Source: Sphaerisporangium fuscum (GTDB lineage Bacteria > Actinomycetota > Actinomycetes > Streptosporangiales > Streptosporangiaceae). Taken from it: a stretch of DNA of 64,000 nt. The first letter of the stretch is position 1; every line of letters starts with the position of its first letter. The stretch is taken from assembly GCF_018531465.1 (NCBI RefSeq), contig NZ_JAHDTF010000031.1, forward strand, positions 1-64,000, in the 5' to 3' direction. Shown one piece after another: positions 17,759-26,930 of this stretch. The position numbers and the translations under genes were made by a program. The notes beneath the pieces are model-generated. The model ran no database searches. It saw nothing but the letters and a program-made list of their open reading frames with translations, and was not told the DNA's origin.

Positions 17759-18077
17759 CCTCTCCCGCCGAATGCCCGTCGGCTCCACATGAGCCCTCGG
17801 ACCGTTTCATGACGGCGGCCCGGGACGAGGCTCCACGCTCCCCCGCTGCCACCTTCGGCCTGCGCGGGCTTCCCGGGGACCGTTCATGACGACTGCGTCC
17901 CACTGCATATCGGCCCGGTGCCCAACCGTCCTGGTCACGATCACTCGCCTCGAGTACTCCATGGTTCCCCGTGCCATCGCTGTGCCCTGGCCACCCGATG
18001 CGCATCCAGCACCGGCATGTCCGCGGAAATCTCCCACGAAATCGACGGCGTCGTGCAAGGCGGCGCTGGAGTAGGTC
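17759..18077. other. Gene-free stretch
   Basis: About 320 bp between the alpha/beta hydrolase and the convergent TetR gene. I see no credible coding frame, RNA gene or strong hairpin in it. Confidence 0.4.
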
Positions 18078-18650
18078 TCAGCCGCGTGCAGCGTAGCGTT
18101 CGATGGCGGTGATGAACAGGTCCTCGGCCAGGGCGTAGAGGTGGTCGATCTCCTGCGGGGCGGCGGTGAAGCGGCCTCCCGCCTCGGAGGCGGCCAGGCC
18201 CATGCCGACCGTGTCCAGCAGGCGCTGGAGCGGGCGGACGATCTCCTCCGGCACGCCGGCGTCCCGCAGCATCGCTTGGACGGCGTGGCGCGGGCGCCGG
18301 GCTTCGGGTGTGACCGTCGGGCGTGTGAACAGCAGCAGGAACAGTTCCGGGTGGCGCCGTGCCACCTGGCGGACGCCCACGCCGAACGCGCGCAGCCGGT
18401 CCTGCCAGGGCAAGGCGGGATCGTCGTCCGGCATCTCCCGCAGGAGCCGTTCCACGAGGCCGTCCAGGAGCCCCTGCTTGTCACCGACGTATCGGTAGAG
18501 CGCCATCGGGGTGACGCCGAGCCGGTCGGCGACCGCACGCATGCTGACCGCGTGCAGGCCGCGCTCTTCGGCGAGTTCGAGGGTGGCGTCGAGCACCTCG
18601 TCACGGGTCAGCCCGCGGGTGCCGCGACCGCGCGGGGCCGGGGTCTTCAC
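18078..18650 (-). CDS. TetR/AcrR family regulator
   Basis: A 190-residue regulator with HTH ERGLHAVSMRAVADRLGVTP and ALYRYVGDKQGLLDGLVERL. The C-terminal domain is of the TetR_C type seen in repressors of drug efflux. The GTG at 18650 starts at VKTPAPRGRG; an ATG at 18713 would overlap the operator region and the divergent gene's leader. It is divergent from a 14-helix MFS pump with tandem repeats between them, so repression of the pump is the likely job. Confidence 0.87.
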   Translation of the reverse strand: MKTPAPRGRGTRGLTRDEVLDATLELAEERGLHAVSMRAVADRLGVTPMALYRYVGDKQGLLDGLVERLLREMPDDDPALPWQDRLRAFGVGVRQVARRHPELFLLLFTRPTVTPEARRPRHAVQAMLRDAGVPEEIVRPLQRLLDTVGMGLAASEAGGRFTAAPQEIDHLYALAEDLFITAIERYAARG

Positions 18651-18666
18651 GGACCACAGTCTAACC

Positions 18667-18702
18667 GTTAATCTACGCCGTATATCTACACCGTATATTA
18701 AC
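18667..18702. promoter_or_regulatory. Tandem 13-bp repeats inside a dyad, TetR operator candidate
   Basis: Two head-to-tail 13-bp repeats, TCTAC(G/A)CCGTATA, occupy 18672-18684 and 18685-18697. They are bounded by GTTAA and TTAAC, giving an overall dyad. The AT-rich composition stands out from its surroundings. It sits between the TetR gene and the MFS gene. Confidence 0.7.
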
Positions 18703-18724
18703 GTGCCGATCAAGGAGGCCGGAG

Positions 18725-20143
18725 TTGCCGAGCCCTGCCGTCCGCCGTCCCGGCTGGACCCTCGCCATGGCGGCGACCGCCGGCTACCTGCTCGTCCTGG
18801 ACCTCACCGGGGTGAACGTCGCCCTGCCCGCCATGCAGCGCGATCTCGGTGCGGGGCTGGGCGAGGTGCAGTGGGTCGTCGACGCCTATGCCCTGACACT
18901 GGCCGTCCTGCTGCTGACCGCGGGCGCGCTGGCCGACCGGGTGGGGCGCCGCAGCCTCTTCCTGGCCGGCCTCGCCGCCTTCACGGCCGCGTCCCTGGCG
19001 TGCGCCCTGGCGCCTGGCGCGCTCGCGCTGGACCTCGTCCGCGCCGCGCAAGGCTGCGGGGCAGCGGTCCTGTACGGGACCGCCTCACCTCTTCTGGCGG
19101 CCGCCTACCCATCGGGCCGCCAGCGCGACCGCGCCCTCGGCACGTTCGCGGCGGCCTCGGGCGCGGCCATCGCCACGGGCCCGCTGCTCGGCGGGACGCT
19201 CACCGAGATGTTCGGCTGGCGTGCGATCTTCTTCATCAACGTGCCGGTGGGCACGCTCGCCCTCGTCGTCGCCCCGCGGGTGCTGGCCGAGTCCCGTGAT
19301 GCCCGGCGCCGCCCCCTGGACCCGGTCGCGACGGCCTGCCTGACCGCCGGACTCGGAGGCGTCATGTGGGCACTGATCGAAGGACCGCGCATCGGCTGGA
19401 CGGCGCCCGAGACGATCATCTGCATCGCCGCGGCCACGGCGGCCACGGCCGTCCTGGCACTGCGCCGCATCCCGGACCCCATGATCGACCTGTCGCTGTT
19501 GCGCGACCGGCTGTATGCGGCGAACACCGTCGCCGCGTTGGCCTTCCACGCCGCCGGCGCCGGCGCCCTGGCCTACTTCTCGCTGTACGTCCAGGGACCC
19601 ATGGGCGCCCGCCCCGGCGAGGCGGGCCTGTGGTTCCTCACCTTCAGCGTTCCCGCCCTGGCCGCACCGGTGCTGCTCGGACGGATCATGCACCGGCTCC
19701 CCTCCGCCCTGCTGGTCGCGGCCGGACCCGCGCTGGCCGCTGTCTCCTCGCTGTTGCTGGCCGCCACCTACCGGCTCCACTCCTGGCCCGCGATGGTGCC
19801 CGGATTCGTGGCCGGCGGGACGAGCATCGGGATCGGCAACCTTGTCACCGGTCGAACGGCGCTGGCGTCGGCGCCCGCCGAACGCGCAGGCGTGGCGGCG
19901 GGCATCGCCAACACGGCCAAGCAGATCGGGATCGCCGTGGGCGTGGCCGTCCTCGGCGTCCCCTACCAGCTGGGCGGCCTGGGCACGATGCTCCTCACGG
20001 CCGCGGCCGTCGGCGTCCTCGGCGCGCTCCCGGCACTCCACTTCGTGATCACGCGTTCACGGCGCCAGGGCGGTTCTTCAAGGGCTGCGGTGCCGGCCGA
20101 GCGGCCCCCACATCAGGACTCGGAGCACCCCACGCTTTTGTAG
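18725..20143 (+). CDS. MFS transporter, DHA2 (14-TM) family
   Basis: A 472-residue efflux-type permease. Helix 1 is AATAGYLLVLDLTGVNVALP with the DHA2 Asp/Asn motif. Motif A is GALADRVGRRSLFL; motif C is the Gly-rich ASGAAIATGPLLGGTL; WRAIFFINVPVG is typical of DHA2 drug pumps. About 14 membrane segments are visible. The start is a TTG at 18725 with AAGGAGG upstream. It probably exports a toxic small molecule by proton antiport under TetR control. The last 35 or so residues are hydrophilic. Confidence 0.9.
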   Translation: MPSPAVRRPGWTLAMAATAGYLLVLDLTGVNVALPAMQRDLGAGLGEVQWVVDAYALTLAVLLLTAGALADRVGRRSLFLAGLAAFTAASLACALAPGALALDLVRAAQGCGAAVLYGTASPLLAAAYPSGRQRDRALGTFAAASGAAIATGPLLGGTLTEMFGWRAIFFINVPVGTLALVVAPRVLAESRDARRRPLDPVATACLTAGLGGVMWALIEGPRIGWTAPETIICIAAATAATAVLALRRIPDPMIDLSLLRDRLYAANTVAALAFHAAGAGALAYFSLYVQGPMGARPGEAGLWFLTFSVPALAAPVLLGRIMHRLPSALLVAAGPALAAVSSLLLAATYRLHSWPAMVPGFVAGGTSIGIGNLVTGRTALASAPAERAGVAAGIANTAKQIGIAVGVAVLGVPYQLGGLGTMLLTAAAVGVLGALPALHFVITRSRRQGGSSRAAVPAERPPHQDSEHPTLL

Positions 20144-20270
20144 GCGACTCCGGATGTGGATCGGCAGTCACCCAAGCGAACGAACGTTGCCGCTTCTCGC
20201 GGTCACGACCGCCGCCGCACAAGGTCAATCCAGCGCTGCGCCGGTGGTCTGCGCCATACGAGGACGGGGC

Positions 20271-21512
20271 CTAACTGGGGGGAGTTTCCCGGGCGGCGGC
20301 GCGTAGTTCGGCGGTCACGGCCCGTTCCCGCAGGCCGGCCGACTCGGCGCGAAGAGCCTCCACCTGCGCCCGCAGGTCCGCGACCCGGGCGCGTTCGACT
20401 TCCAGCAGGGCCGCCACCCGGTCGCGTTCGGCCAGCGCGGCCCGCTGGACCTGTGCCGACTCGGCGCTGACCGACGCCACCTTTTCTTCCGCCTCCCGTA
20501 CCCGGGCCGCCGACTCGCGTTCAACGGTCGCGGCCCGTGAGGCGGCCTGCTCGGCGTCGGCCTGTGCGCGTGCGGCCTCGGCCGCCGCCTGCGCCCGCGC
20601 CTCCTCTGCCGTCTCGGCGCGGGCCTGGGCCCTGCCCCGTTCGGCCTCGGCCGCCTGGGCGCGGGCGATGGCCGCGGCCGCCGCTTGCTCGGCCTCGATC
20701 CTGGCCCGCCGGGCCAGTTCGGCGTCGGTGCGGGCCGCGTCGCGTTCGGCGGACGACCGCTCGGCGAGTTTCTGTGCCGTCAGCGCGTCCTCACGCGCCT
20801 GGGCGGCCTCGGTGGTGGCGGTTTCGACGCGTTCGTTCATCTCGCGTACCGCCTGGTCGCGGGCCGCCTCCGCCCGCGCCGCCCGCCTGGTGGCTTCCTC
20901 GGCCGCCTGCTTGGCCAGCCGTTCGGTGGTGGCGGCCTCGCGCAGGGCGGCCAGTGCCTGCTCTCGCGCGGTCTCGGCGTCGGCCAGCGCGGTGTCGCGT
21001 TCGGCGAGGGCTTCGCGTACCTGCTCGCGCATGTTCTCGCGTTCGCGGCGGGCGTGCTCGGTGGCCTCGCGTGCCAGCCGTACCTGCTCGAACGCCTGCT
21101 CCCGCTCGGTGCGGGCGATGGCGACGCGGGTGTGCGCCTCAGCCTGCACGGCGCTGAGCTTGGCCTCGATGCCCGCGGGGCTCAGTTCCTGGGCCAGGAC
21201 GTCGGCCAGCGGGGCGATCGCGGCGGCCAGCCCCTTCTCCATGCGGTCGTACAGCTCTTCGGCTCGGGCCAGCGCGCCTTCCAGCCCGGGGGTGGCGCGG
21301 CGCAGCTCGCGTTCCCTCTTGGCCGCGGCCTGGCAGTCACTCTGCGGGCAGTACTCCTTGGGCCGTCCACGCCCGCCACGCCGCTCGATCGCGGCCCCGC
21401 AGTGCTTGCAGGCGGTCACCCTGCCCCCTCCCGCTCCCCCGGCTCCCGCGCCGCCGGACTCCTCGGCGCCACCCGCGGCGCTCTCCTCGCGCTCACCGAT
21501 CACCTCAGCCAT
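20271..21512 (-). CDS. Zinc-finger coiled-coil protein (KfrA-like organisation), intact family member
   Basis: A 413-residue protein. After an acidic Gly-rich leader comes a four-cysteine finger at C35, C38, C55 and C60 (CKHCGAAI and KEYCPQSDC flanking RGGRGRP). Residues about 85-405 are an almost uninterrupted alanine/arginine/glutamate coiled coil (for example AREATEHARRERENM). The shape recalls plasmid KfrA-type proteins: a small DNA-binding head and a long alpha-helical tail for filament formation or segregation. That comparison is inference. It is the only intact copy of a family with fragments at 21.7, 23.4, 31.7 and 57.4 kb. Confidence 0.75.
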   Translation of the reverse strand: MAEVIGEREESAAGGAEESGGAGAGGAGGGRVTACKHCGAAIERRGGRGRPKEYCPQSDCQAAAKRERELRRATPGLEGALARAEELYDRMEKGLAAAIAPLADVLAQELSPAGIEAKLSAVQAEAHTRVAIARTEREQAFEQVRLAREATEHARRERENMREQVREALAERDTALADAETAREQALAALREAATTERLAKQAAEEATRRAARAEAARDQAVREMNERVETATTEAAQAREDALTAQKLAERSSAERDAARTDAELARRARIEAEQAAAAAIARAQAAEAERGRAQARAETAEEARAQAAAEAARAQADAEQAASRAATVERESAARVREAEEKVASVSAESAQVQRAALAERDRVAALLEVERARVADLRAQVEALRAESAGLRERAVTAELRAAARETPPS

Positions 21513-21655
21513 GATCGCGATCTTAGCATTTTTTATTTTCCAGAAATTGAAATCCAGAAACAGCGATCCGTTGCGTCGCCGGATCGTGAGGTAACTAACG
21601 GGAATGGAACTTCCCGCAAGCTATCTTTGAAAGGGCAGCGCGATGTGTGGATCTT

Positions 21656-21739
21656 GCCCAGGCCGAAGAGGACAGGGCCGAGCTGAAGACGCTGCGCGCC
21701 GAACTCGATGGCAAGACCAGCGCCGCCGGCAGACAGTAG
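21656..21739 (+). pseudogene. Coiled-coil family, C-terminal fragment (copy A)
   Basis: Twenty-seven codons ending AEEDRAELKTLRAELDGK and a TAG. They match the C-termini at 24188-24273 and 32645-32761 almost base for base. No start or upstream coiled coil is attached. A detached tail of the zinc-finger/coiled-coil family. Confidence 0.6.
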
Positions 21740-21933
21740 AGCCTCGTATCGGGGGCGACTGGACGACCGGCGAGCACCAGGCCGCCGTCGACCCCGCCGT
21801 TGGCGCTGGCGTCGAGCCCGACAGGGCGCTGCACGCGAGCCTGCCGCCGGACTGACTCAGCTGGCCAGGCCTCACCGCATGAGCTGGAGCCCCAACCAAT
21901 CCCGCAAACCGCTGGCGGCTAAACCTTTCTCGT

Positions 21934-22440
21934 GGCTCTCCCGGGCCCGCCCTGCCTGCACCGACCGGTACCCGGGGCGTCACAACCAGCGGAGGCCGGC
22001 TGGCCCTGTACGGCGACAGCACCGCCGAGGGGGCGACCGCCATCACCCTGCGCGACCCCGCATGGAACTACCGCACCGAGGTCTGGGAGAGCGACTCCAC
22101 CTGGCAGGCCGACGAGACCGGCACCTGGACCACCGTGCTGAAGAACCAGGCCGCCAACAAGTGCCTGCAGCCCGCGGCCGCCGCCCCCCAGCGCGGCACC
22201 ACCATCATCGTCAAGACCTGCGACGGATCCGACCTGCAAAAGTGGATCCTGCAGGGCGAGAGGGTCGACGGGAAGTACACCGGCTGGTGGATCTGGCGAC
22301 CGAAGGTCAACAAGAACCTGGCCATGAAGCTGAACAGGTACAACGACGGCAGCTGGGACACCCTGCACCTGAACACCCCCTACCCCAGCTCCGACCGCCT
22401 GTGGCGCATCGCCCCCAACGACGCGCCCTGGCACCTCTGA
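21934..22440 (+). pseudogene. Ricin-type lectin domain protein, 5'-truncated
   Basis: The open frame encodes a beta-trefoil-like end: ANKCLQPAAAAPQRGTTI, IVKTCDGSDLQKWIL, and a terminal SDRLWRIAPNDAPWHL. CLxP with the QxW-type motif DLQKW marks a ricin B/CBM13-like carbohydrate-binding module. Upstream in frame is YGDSTAEGATAITLRDPAWN. No signal peptide or good start is present, so the 5' part of a secreted protein is missing. The only in-frame GTG start (22135) would cut through the module. Confidence 0.55.
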
Positions 22441-22489
22441 GACTCCCACTCACCCTGCCGTTAACGCCTCGCCGCCCCCGGCTCGTTGC

Positions 22490-22690
22490 TGGCCACAGCT
22501 CGGCCAGTGCCCTGAGCGCAGGCGCTGTGGCTGGCCCAGTGGTCGGGTGGCGGCCTTGGATGACGGCGGTGGTGGCGGCGTAGGTGGCGTGCACGGCGTG
22601 GGGTGAGCGGCCCATGGCGCCTTCGTCCTGCTCGTCGTCCAGGTGGAACAGCCAGGTCACCCAGCGGGCGAACACGCATCCATCCCCGGT
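22490..22690 (-). pseudogene. Class I terpene synthase fragment
   Basis: The minus strand reads ARWVTWLFHLDDEQDEGAMG followed by AVHATYAATTAVIQG and a segment near RALAELW. DDEQDE is the aspartate-rich metal-binding motif of bacterial class I terpene cyclases, in the expected helix context. Both the N-terminal part and the whole C-terminal half with the NSE triad are missing. It is a stump of a terpenoid gene. Confidence 0.6.
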
Positions 22691-23012
22691 CCCCGCCGTT
22701 GGTCGGACCGGCCTGTGCGCCGTTCCGCGACCGTCGGCGAATGAATGCGGCATCGCCAGGAGTTCGCTGCCCGGCGCTTCCAAGATCTTCCGCTCGACGT
22801 TTGCCCAGTTCAGCCCGTGTTTTGCCGGGCAGACGGGGCGCTAGGAGACGGGCCGCTCCATCGGAGCGAGACGTTAAGAAGCTGTTCTCAATCGACGTAA
22901 GTGATCTTCGATGATCCTGATAATGAACCAAGTGATAGGGCGGCGGACCGATGAATCTCCGGTACTCCAGGGGTCGGTACCGGCGACACATCGACTACGC
23001 GTGGAGGACGAC

Positions 23013-23354
23013 ATGGCGCGAGACCTCTTTGCCGGCATCCCCGTCACCGACTATGCCACGGCGTTGCCATGGTACGAGCGACTCTTCGGCGAGCGGCCCT
23101 CGTTCCTGCCGAACGACATCGAGGCAGTGTGGGAGATGGCCGAGAACCGGTACATCTACATCGTGCAGGAGCCGGAACGGGCGGGGAACGCCCTGGTGTT
23201 GTCGTTCGTCGACGACCTGGACGACCGGGTCGCCGAGATCGCCCGGCGGGGCATCGAGCCCGCCAAGCGCGAGACGTACGGAGGTGGCGTGACCAAGGTG
23301 ACCTACCGGGACGCGGAAGGCAATGAGATCAGCTTTGGCGGTGGCCCGGGCTGA
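23013..23354 (+). CDS. VOC family protein
   Basis: A 113-residue single-module vicinal-oxygen-chelate protein: LFAGIPVTDYATALPWYERL is the standard opening, and TKVTYRDAEGNEISFGGGPG the standard end with a metal-type Glu. It works as a dimer by family. Many such small proteins are bleomycin-resistance-like binding proteins or isomerases. The ATG has GTGGAGGAC upstream. It is isolated between stumps; no function can be assigned. Confidence 0.83.
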   Translation: MARDLFAGIPVTDYATALPWYERLFGERPSFLPNDIEAVWEMAENRYIYIVQEPERAGNALVLSFVDDLDDRVAEIARRGIEPAKRETYGGGVTKVTYRDAEGNEISFGGGPG

Positions 23355-23379
23355 CGCCCCACGGACGCTGATGAGGTAG

Positions 23380-24273
23380 GTGAACAACCGAGACCGCCCT
23401 CGCCGCGCTGGCGGCCCAGCTCGCCGAGCTCACCGCCGGTCACGCCCCCGCGCTGCAGCAGCTGCTCACCGGCGTCACCGCCGAGCTGAACGTGCTGAGC
23501 AAACTGCGCGAGGAGCTGCTGCGCCGCAACGCCGAGCTAGAACGCGAGGCAGCCGGGGCAGCCGCCGAGGCCGCCGACGCCGAGCGCCGGGCCGAGACGG
23601 CCGAGCGTCGCGCCGTCGCCGCCCGGGAGCAGGCTCGCGCCGACCGTGAGGCGCGCGCCGCCACGGAGGGGCAGGCCCGGCAGGCGCGCGCCGAGGCCGA
23701 GCGCGTCCAGGAGCAGGCCTGGCAGACCGTCGCCGAGCACGAGCGTGAACGCGGCAAGGCCGAACAACGCGCCACCGCCGCCGACGCCGCCCGCGACCGG
23801 ATGGCCGGCGAACTGGAGGCGCTACAAGGGCGGTGGCCACCGAACGCCAGGAGACCCTCGCGCGGCAGGCCGAGCAGGACCGGCGGATCGCCGACCTGCA
23901 GAACACCCTCGCCAGCCGAGACGGCGAACTGGCGCTGACCCGCGAGCAGGCCCGCACCGCCGCCCAACGCGCACAGGCCGCCGAGGCCGACCGGGACCGC
24001 GCGGTCGCGCAGGCCGAACGCAGCGTCCAGGCCGCCGAGCGCCACGCCCAGCAGGCCGAACAGGCCGCCCAGCGGGCGCGCACCGACGCCGAGCAGCAGG
24101 TGGCCGCGCTGACCACCGCCTACCAGGACCAGATCGCTGCGGTCACCGCCCGTGCTGAGGATGCGTCAGCCCGCGCGGCCCGCGCTGAGAGCCAGGCCGA
24201 AGAGGACAGGGCAGTGCTGAAGGCGCTGCGCGCCGAACTTGACGGCAAGGCCGGTGGCGCCGGCACACAGTAA
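23380..24273 (+). pseudogene. Coiled-coil family, frameshifted headless copy (copy B)
   Basis: Two frames make one coiled-coil protein of about 295 residues. The first runs from ALAALAAQLAELTAGHAPAL through VLSKLREELLRRNAELEREA to AGELEALQGR. The second resumes at VATERQETLARQAEQDRRIA and runs to LKALRAELDGKAGGAGTQ. One base is missing near 23830. No start codon or zinc finger precedes the first frame, which opens directly after a stop. It is a degenerate paralogue of the intact protein at 20271-21512, on the opposite strand. Confidence 0.7.
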
Positions 24274-24406
24274 CGCCCCGCCGGGAGGACTCGACGCCCG
24301 GCGCCGAGGCCACGACTGGCCAAGGGCCAGGTGTGACCGAATGGTGCTCCCCCGCAGGCCTCGTGTTGCGAGGAACGGGAACCGAGGAACAGCGTCCTTG
24401 TGGGGC

Positions 24407-24592
24407 GTGTCGGTCACAGCGGCAGGCCGCGTCGAGCGGATCACCGCCCAGCTGCCTGCCACGCTGCATGACGACGTCGCGGCCTGGTCGACCACCACCC
24501 GGCTAACCGCCGCCGTGGTGGCCGCGCTGTCGATCCGCTTTGAGACGACTGGCAAGGGACCGGTGACCGAGGTGACCGATCTGCTGGTCTAG
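24407..24592 (+). CDS. Small hypothetical ORF
   Basis: A 61-residue reading frame starting at GTG, with the helix-like stretch QLPATLHDDVAAWSTTTRL and TAAVVAALSIRFE. I do not recognise it. It follows the degenerate coiled-coil copy and may be the end of another lost gene rather than a real one. Confidence 0.25.
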   Translation: MSVTAAGRVERITAQLPATLHDDVAAWSTTTRLTAAVVAALSIRFETTGKGPVTEVTDLLV

Positions 24593-24690
24593 GCGCCTGG
24601 CGGTGCAGGCATTGCCCACCAGCGTGCGCCGTCCCCGGTGGGCGTCGCCCTCGACGTCGGCGCCGCCGCTGCCGGAACACCGCGGGCTCG

Positions 24691-24732
24691 TCAGGCCGCC
24701 AGCCAGCCGCCGTCCACCGGCACGATGGCGCA
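24691..24732 (-). pseudogene. SDR C-terminal stub beside LysR gene
   Basis: Minus-strand codons read AIVPVDGGWLAA and then a stop, the typical C-terminus of a short-chain dehydrogenase (xxPVDGGW). Only about 14 codons are recognisable. It lies where a LysR-controlled divergent SDR gene would be expected, so that gene has probably been deleted. Confidence 0.4.
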
Positions 24733-24882
24733 TGAGGTCGGCGGTGAGGTTCGGCCGTTACTTCGGCGGGCTCGGATCCGTCAGCACTGTGACGGGCCAC
24801 GGGTGCGACCACCCCCGGCCCTGACCTGAATCAACGTAAACTTCGCACATGTGCCGTTAGCGCATGGGTATGATCACATGGA

Positions 24883-25788
24883 GTGCCGGTGGAGCTGCGG
24901 GACATTGAGATCTTCCTGACCTTGGCCGAGGAGCTGCACTTCGGCCGGACAGCCGAGCGGCTGCGGGTCTCCCAGGCCCGAGTCAGCCAGGCGATCAGCC
25001 AGCAGGAACGCCGCCTGGGCGGTCTGTTGTTCGACCGTTCCAACCGCCGCCAGATCCGCCTGACACCACTCGGGCGACAGCTCCGTAACGACCTGCGCCC
25101 GGTCTACGCGGGCCTGCTCGACAGCCTGGAACGCGCCCGTCTGGCCGCCCAGGGCATCACCGCCACACTGCGCGTCGGCATGCTGCCGTTCAACGTCGCC
25201 GACCTGCACCCTTACTGGAAGGCATTCCGCTCCCGCCACCTCCAATGGGGACTGCAGATTCGCCGAGCCCCCTTCGTCGACCCGTTCTCCGGGCTCCGCG
25301 ACGGCGGGCTCGACGCTCTGGTCGCGTGGTTGCCCGTGGAAGAGCCCGACTTCACCGTGGGCCCGGTCCTGTTCACCGACCCTCGTCTGCTGGCGGTGTC
25401 CGTCGAGGATGAGCTGGCCGGGCGATCCTCGGTGTCCCTGGAAACGCTCGCCGACCGTCCGCACGCCATGGCCCCTCGCATGCCCGACTACTGGGAGGAC
25501 CGGTACCTGCCGTTCCAGACCCCGCAGGGCCGCATCATCGACCGCAGCCGGATGATCACCAACGGCGACGACCTGATCAACCTGGTGGGCACAGGAGAGA
25601 TCGTCCACGGCTTCCCCTCTCACGTCACCAGATACTGGGCCATGCCGAACATCCGGTGGATGCCCATCCGTGACATGCCACCCCTGTCCTACGCCATGGT
25701 GTGGCGCACCGAGGCCGAGAACGCCCCCATCCAAGCGCTCGCCCAGGTCGTGAGGGACCTCGGACCCCTGCTCCCCTACGCCACCTGA
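24883..25788 (+). CDS. LysR family transcriptional regulator
   Basis: A 301-residue LysR regulator. The N-terminal winged HTH has FLTLAEELHFGRTAERLRVS and QARVSQAISQQERRLGGLLF. The effector domain starts about residue 90 (TLRVGMLPFNVADLHPYW). Full length. GTG start at 24883. Upstream are the 10-bp palindrome GCACATGTGC (24845-24854) and TA-rich sequence suited to a LysR site. Its divergent target seems to be lost, leaving only a 14-codon SDR stub. Confidence 0.9.
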   Translation: MPVELRDIEIFLTLAEELHFGRTAERLRVSQARVSQAISQQERRLGGLLFDRSNRRQIRLTPLGRQLRNDLRPVYAGLLDSLERARLAAQGITATLRVGMLPFNVADLHPYWKAFRSRHLQWGLQIRRAPFVDPFSGLRDGGLDALVAWLPVEEPDFTVGPVLFTDPRLLAVSVEDELAGRSSVSLETLADRPHAMAPRMPDYWEDRYLPFQTPQGRIIDRSRMITNGDDLINLVGTGEIVHGFPSHVTRYWAMPNIRWMPIRDMPPLSYAMVWRTEAENAPIQALAQVVRDLGPLLPYAT

Positions 25789-25841
25789 GTGGGAAGACGC
25801 GTACCGGGATGGCCGGTGCGTCGGGGTAGGCGGCGGGGAAG

Positions 25842-25935
25842 CGGGCCTGCGACACGCGCAGCCGTTCGGCGGTACGGCCGAAGCGCGACTCCTCGGCCAG
25901 GACCAGGAGGTCTCGACGTCCCGCGGTTCTACCCG
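25842..25935 (-). pseudogene. LysR N-terminal HTH fragment
   Basis: The minus strand carries LLVLAEESRFGRTAERLRVS and QAR, nearly the same HTH as the LysR gene just upstream, and then departs from the family. It is a truncated second LysR gene facing the intact one; the two may be related by duplication and inversion. Confidence 0.55.
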
Positions 25936-26198
25936 CGCCTCGTCTCACTGATAACCCTCCCGTTATCGATTGGCGCATGAACTTGCCGTTGATCAAGGTC
26001 AACGCCGCGATGCAGAGTTGGGGTCGTTCCCACCTGCCGCCTGTCACCGCTTCGACGAAATCGAGTGCTTCGAGGTGACAGCCGGCCGGCCATCCCCCTG
26101 GAAGGAATCGACCATGCATGCGCGAACGAGGAACCCTGCCGGCGCGACCTGGGACCGGCCGTAGCCCACCTGCGGTCTCGGGAAGTTGAGGAGATGCC

Positions 26199-26885
26199 GT
26201 GAGCGACGCGCTCGACATGACGGCGATGTACGTGATGCACGGCGCGCTGCGGCGGGAGCTGGAACAGCTGGCCAAGGTGACGGCACGGGTCGATGACGAT
26301 CCCCGCAGCGTCCTGCGTACGGCGGCCGGCTGGGAGCTGTTCAAAACGTCCCTGCACGTCCACCACACCGCGGAGGACGACGCCCTGTGGCCCGCGCTGC
26401 GCCGGACCCTGGCCGACCGGCCTGACGAACTGGTGTTGCTGGAGGCGATGGAGGCCGAACACGCCGCCATCGACCAGGTGATCGACGCGATCGACGCGGT
26501 GCTGACCGCTCCCGAGACCCATGCCGGGGCCGGCCTGAACGGGCTCAGGGACCTCACCGAGGCCCTGGTCGTCGGCCTGGCCGGCCACCTGAGGCACGAG
26601 GAGGACCAGGCACTCCCGCTGGTCCGAGCCTTCGCCACGCCGCGGCAGTGGGCGCACTTCGGCCAGGTACACGGCCGGCGGATCGGCGCTGACATTCCCC
26701 GGCTGCTGCCGTGGCTGCTGGAGGGAGCCGACGAGCAGACGGTGGCGACGCTGCTCACCCCCCTGCCCGAACCGGTTCGCGCCGCCTACGCCGCCCAGTG
26801 GCAGCCCGCCTACGCCGCCCTGGACCGGTGGAGTGTCGGCACCACCGCCGCAACAGGATCGGGCCGGGCGGTCACCTCCGCCTGA
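26199..26885 (+). CDS. Hemerythrin domain protein
   Basis: A 228-residue HHE-fold protein with ligand helices TSLHVHHTAEDDALWPALRR, EAMEAEHAAIDQVIDAID and GHLRHEEDQALPLVRAF, so a di-iron or metal site is likely. A C-terminal region follows (LLEGADEQTVATLLTPLPEP). Start GTG with TTGAGGAG upstream. It sits 45 bp before the first CMD/AhpD-like gene and may be in the same transcript. A redox or nitric-oxide related role is inference. Confidence 0.85.
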   Translation: MSDALDMTAMYVMHGALRRELEQLAKVTARVDDDPRSVLRTAAGWELFKTSLHVHHTAEDDALWPALRRTLADRPDELVLLEAMEAEHAAIDQVIDAIDAVLTAPETHAGAGLNGLRDLTEALVVGLAGHLRHEEDQALPLVRAFATPRQWAHFGQVHGRRIGADIPRLLPWLLEGADEQTVATLLTPLPEPVRAAYAAQWQPAYAALDRWSVGTTAATGSGRAVTSA

Positions 26886-26930
26886 CCCCGATCGTCACAT
26901 AACCGAAATACAGATGATGGAGGAAGAAAG

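Noticed and set aside
20537..21686. Plus-strand frames over the coiled-coil gene
   Set aside because: They are Ser/Ala/Arg low-complexity mirrors of an alanine-rich coiled coil.
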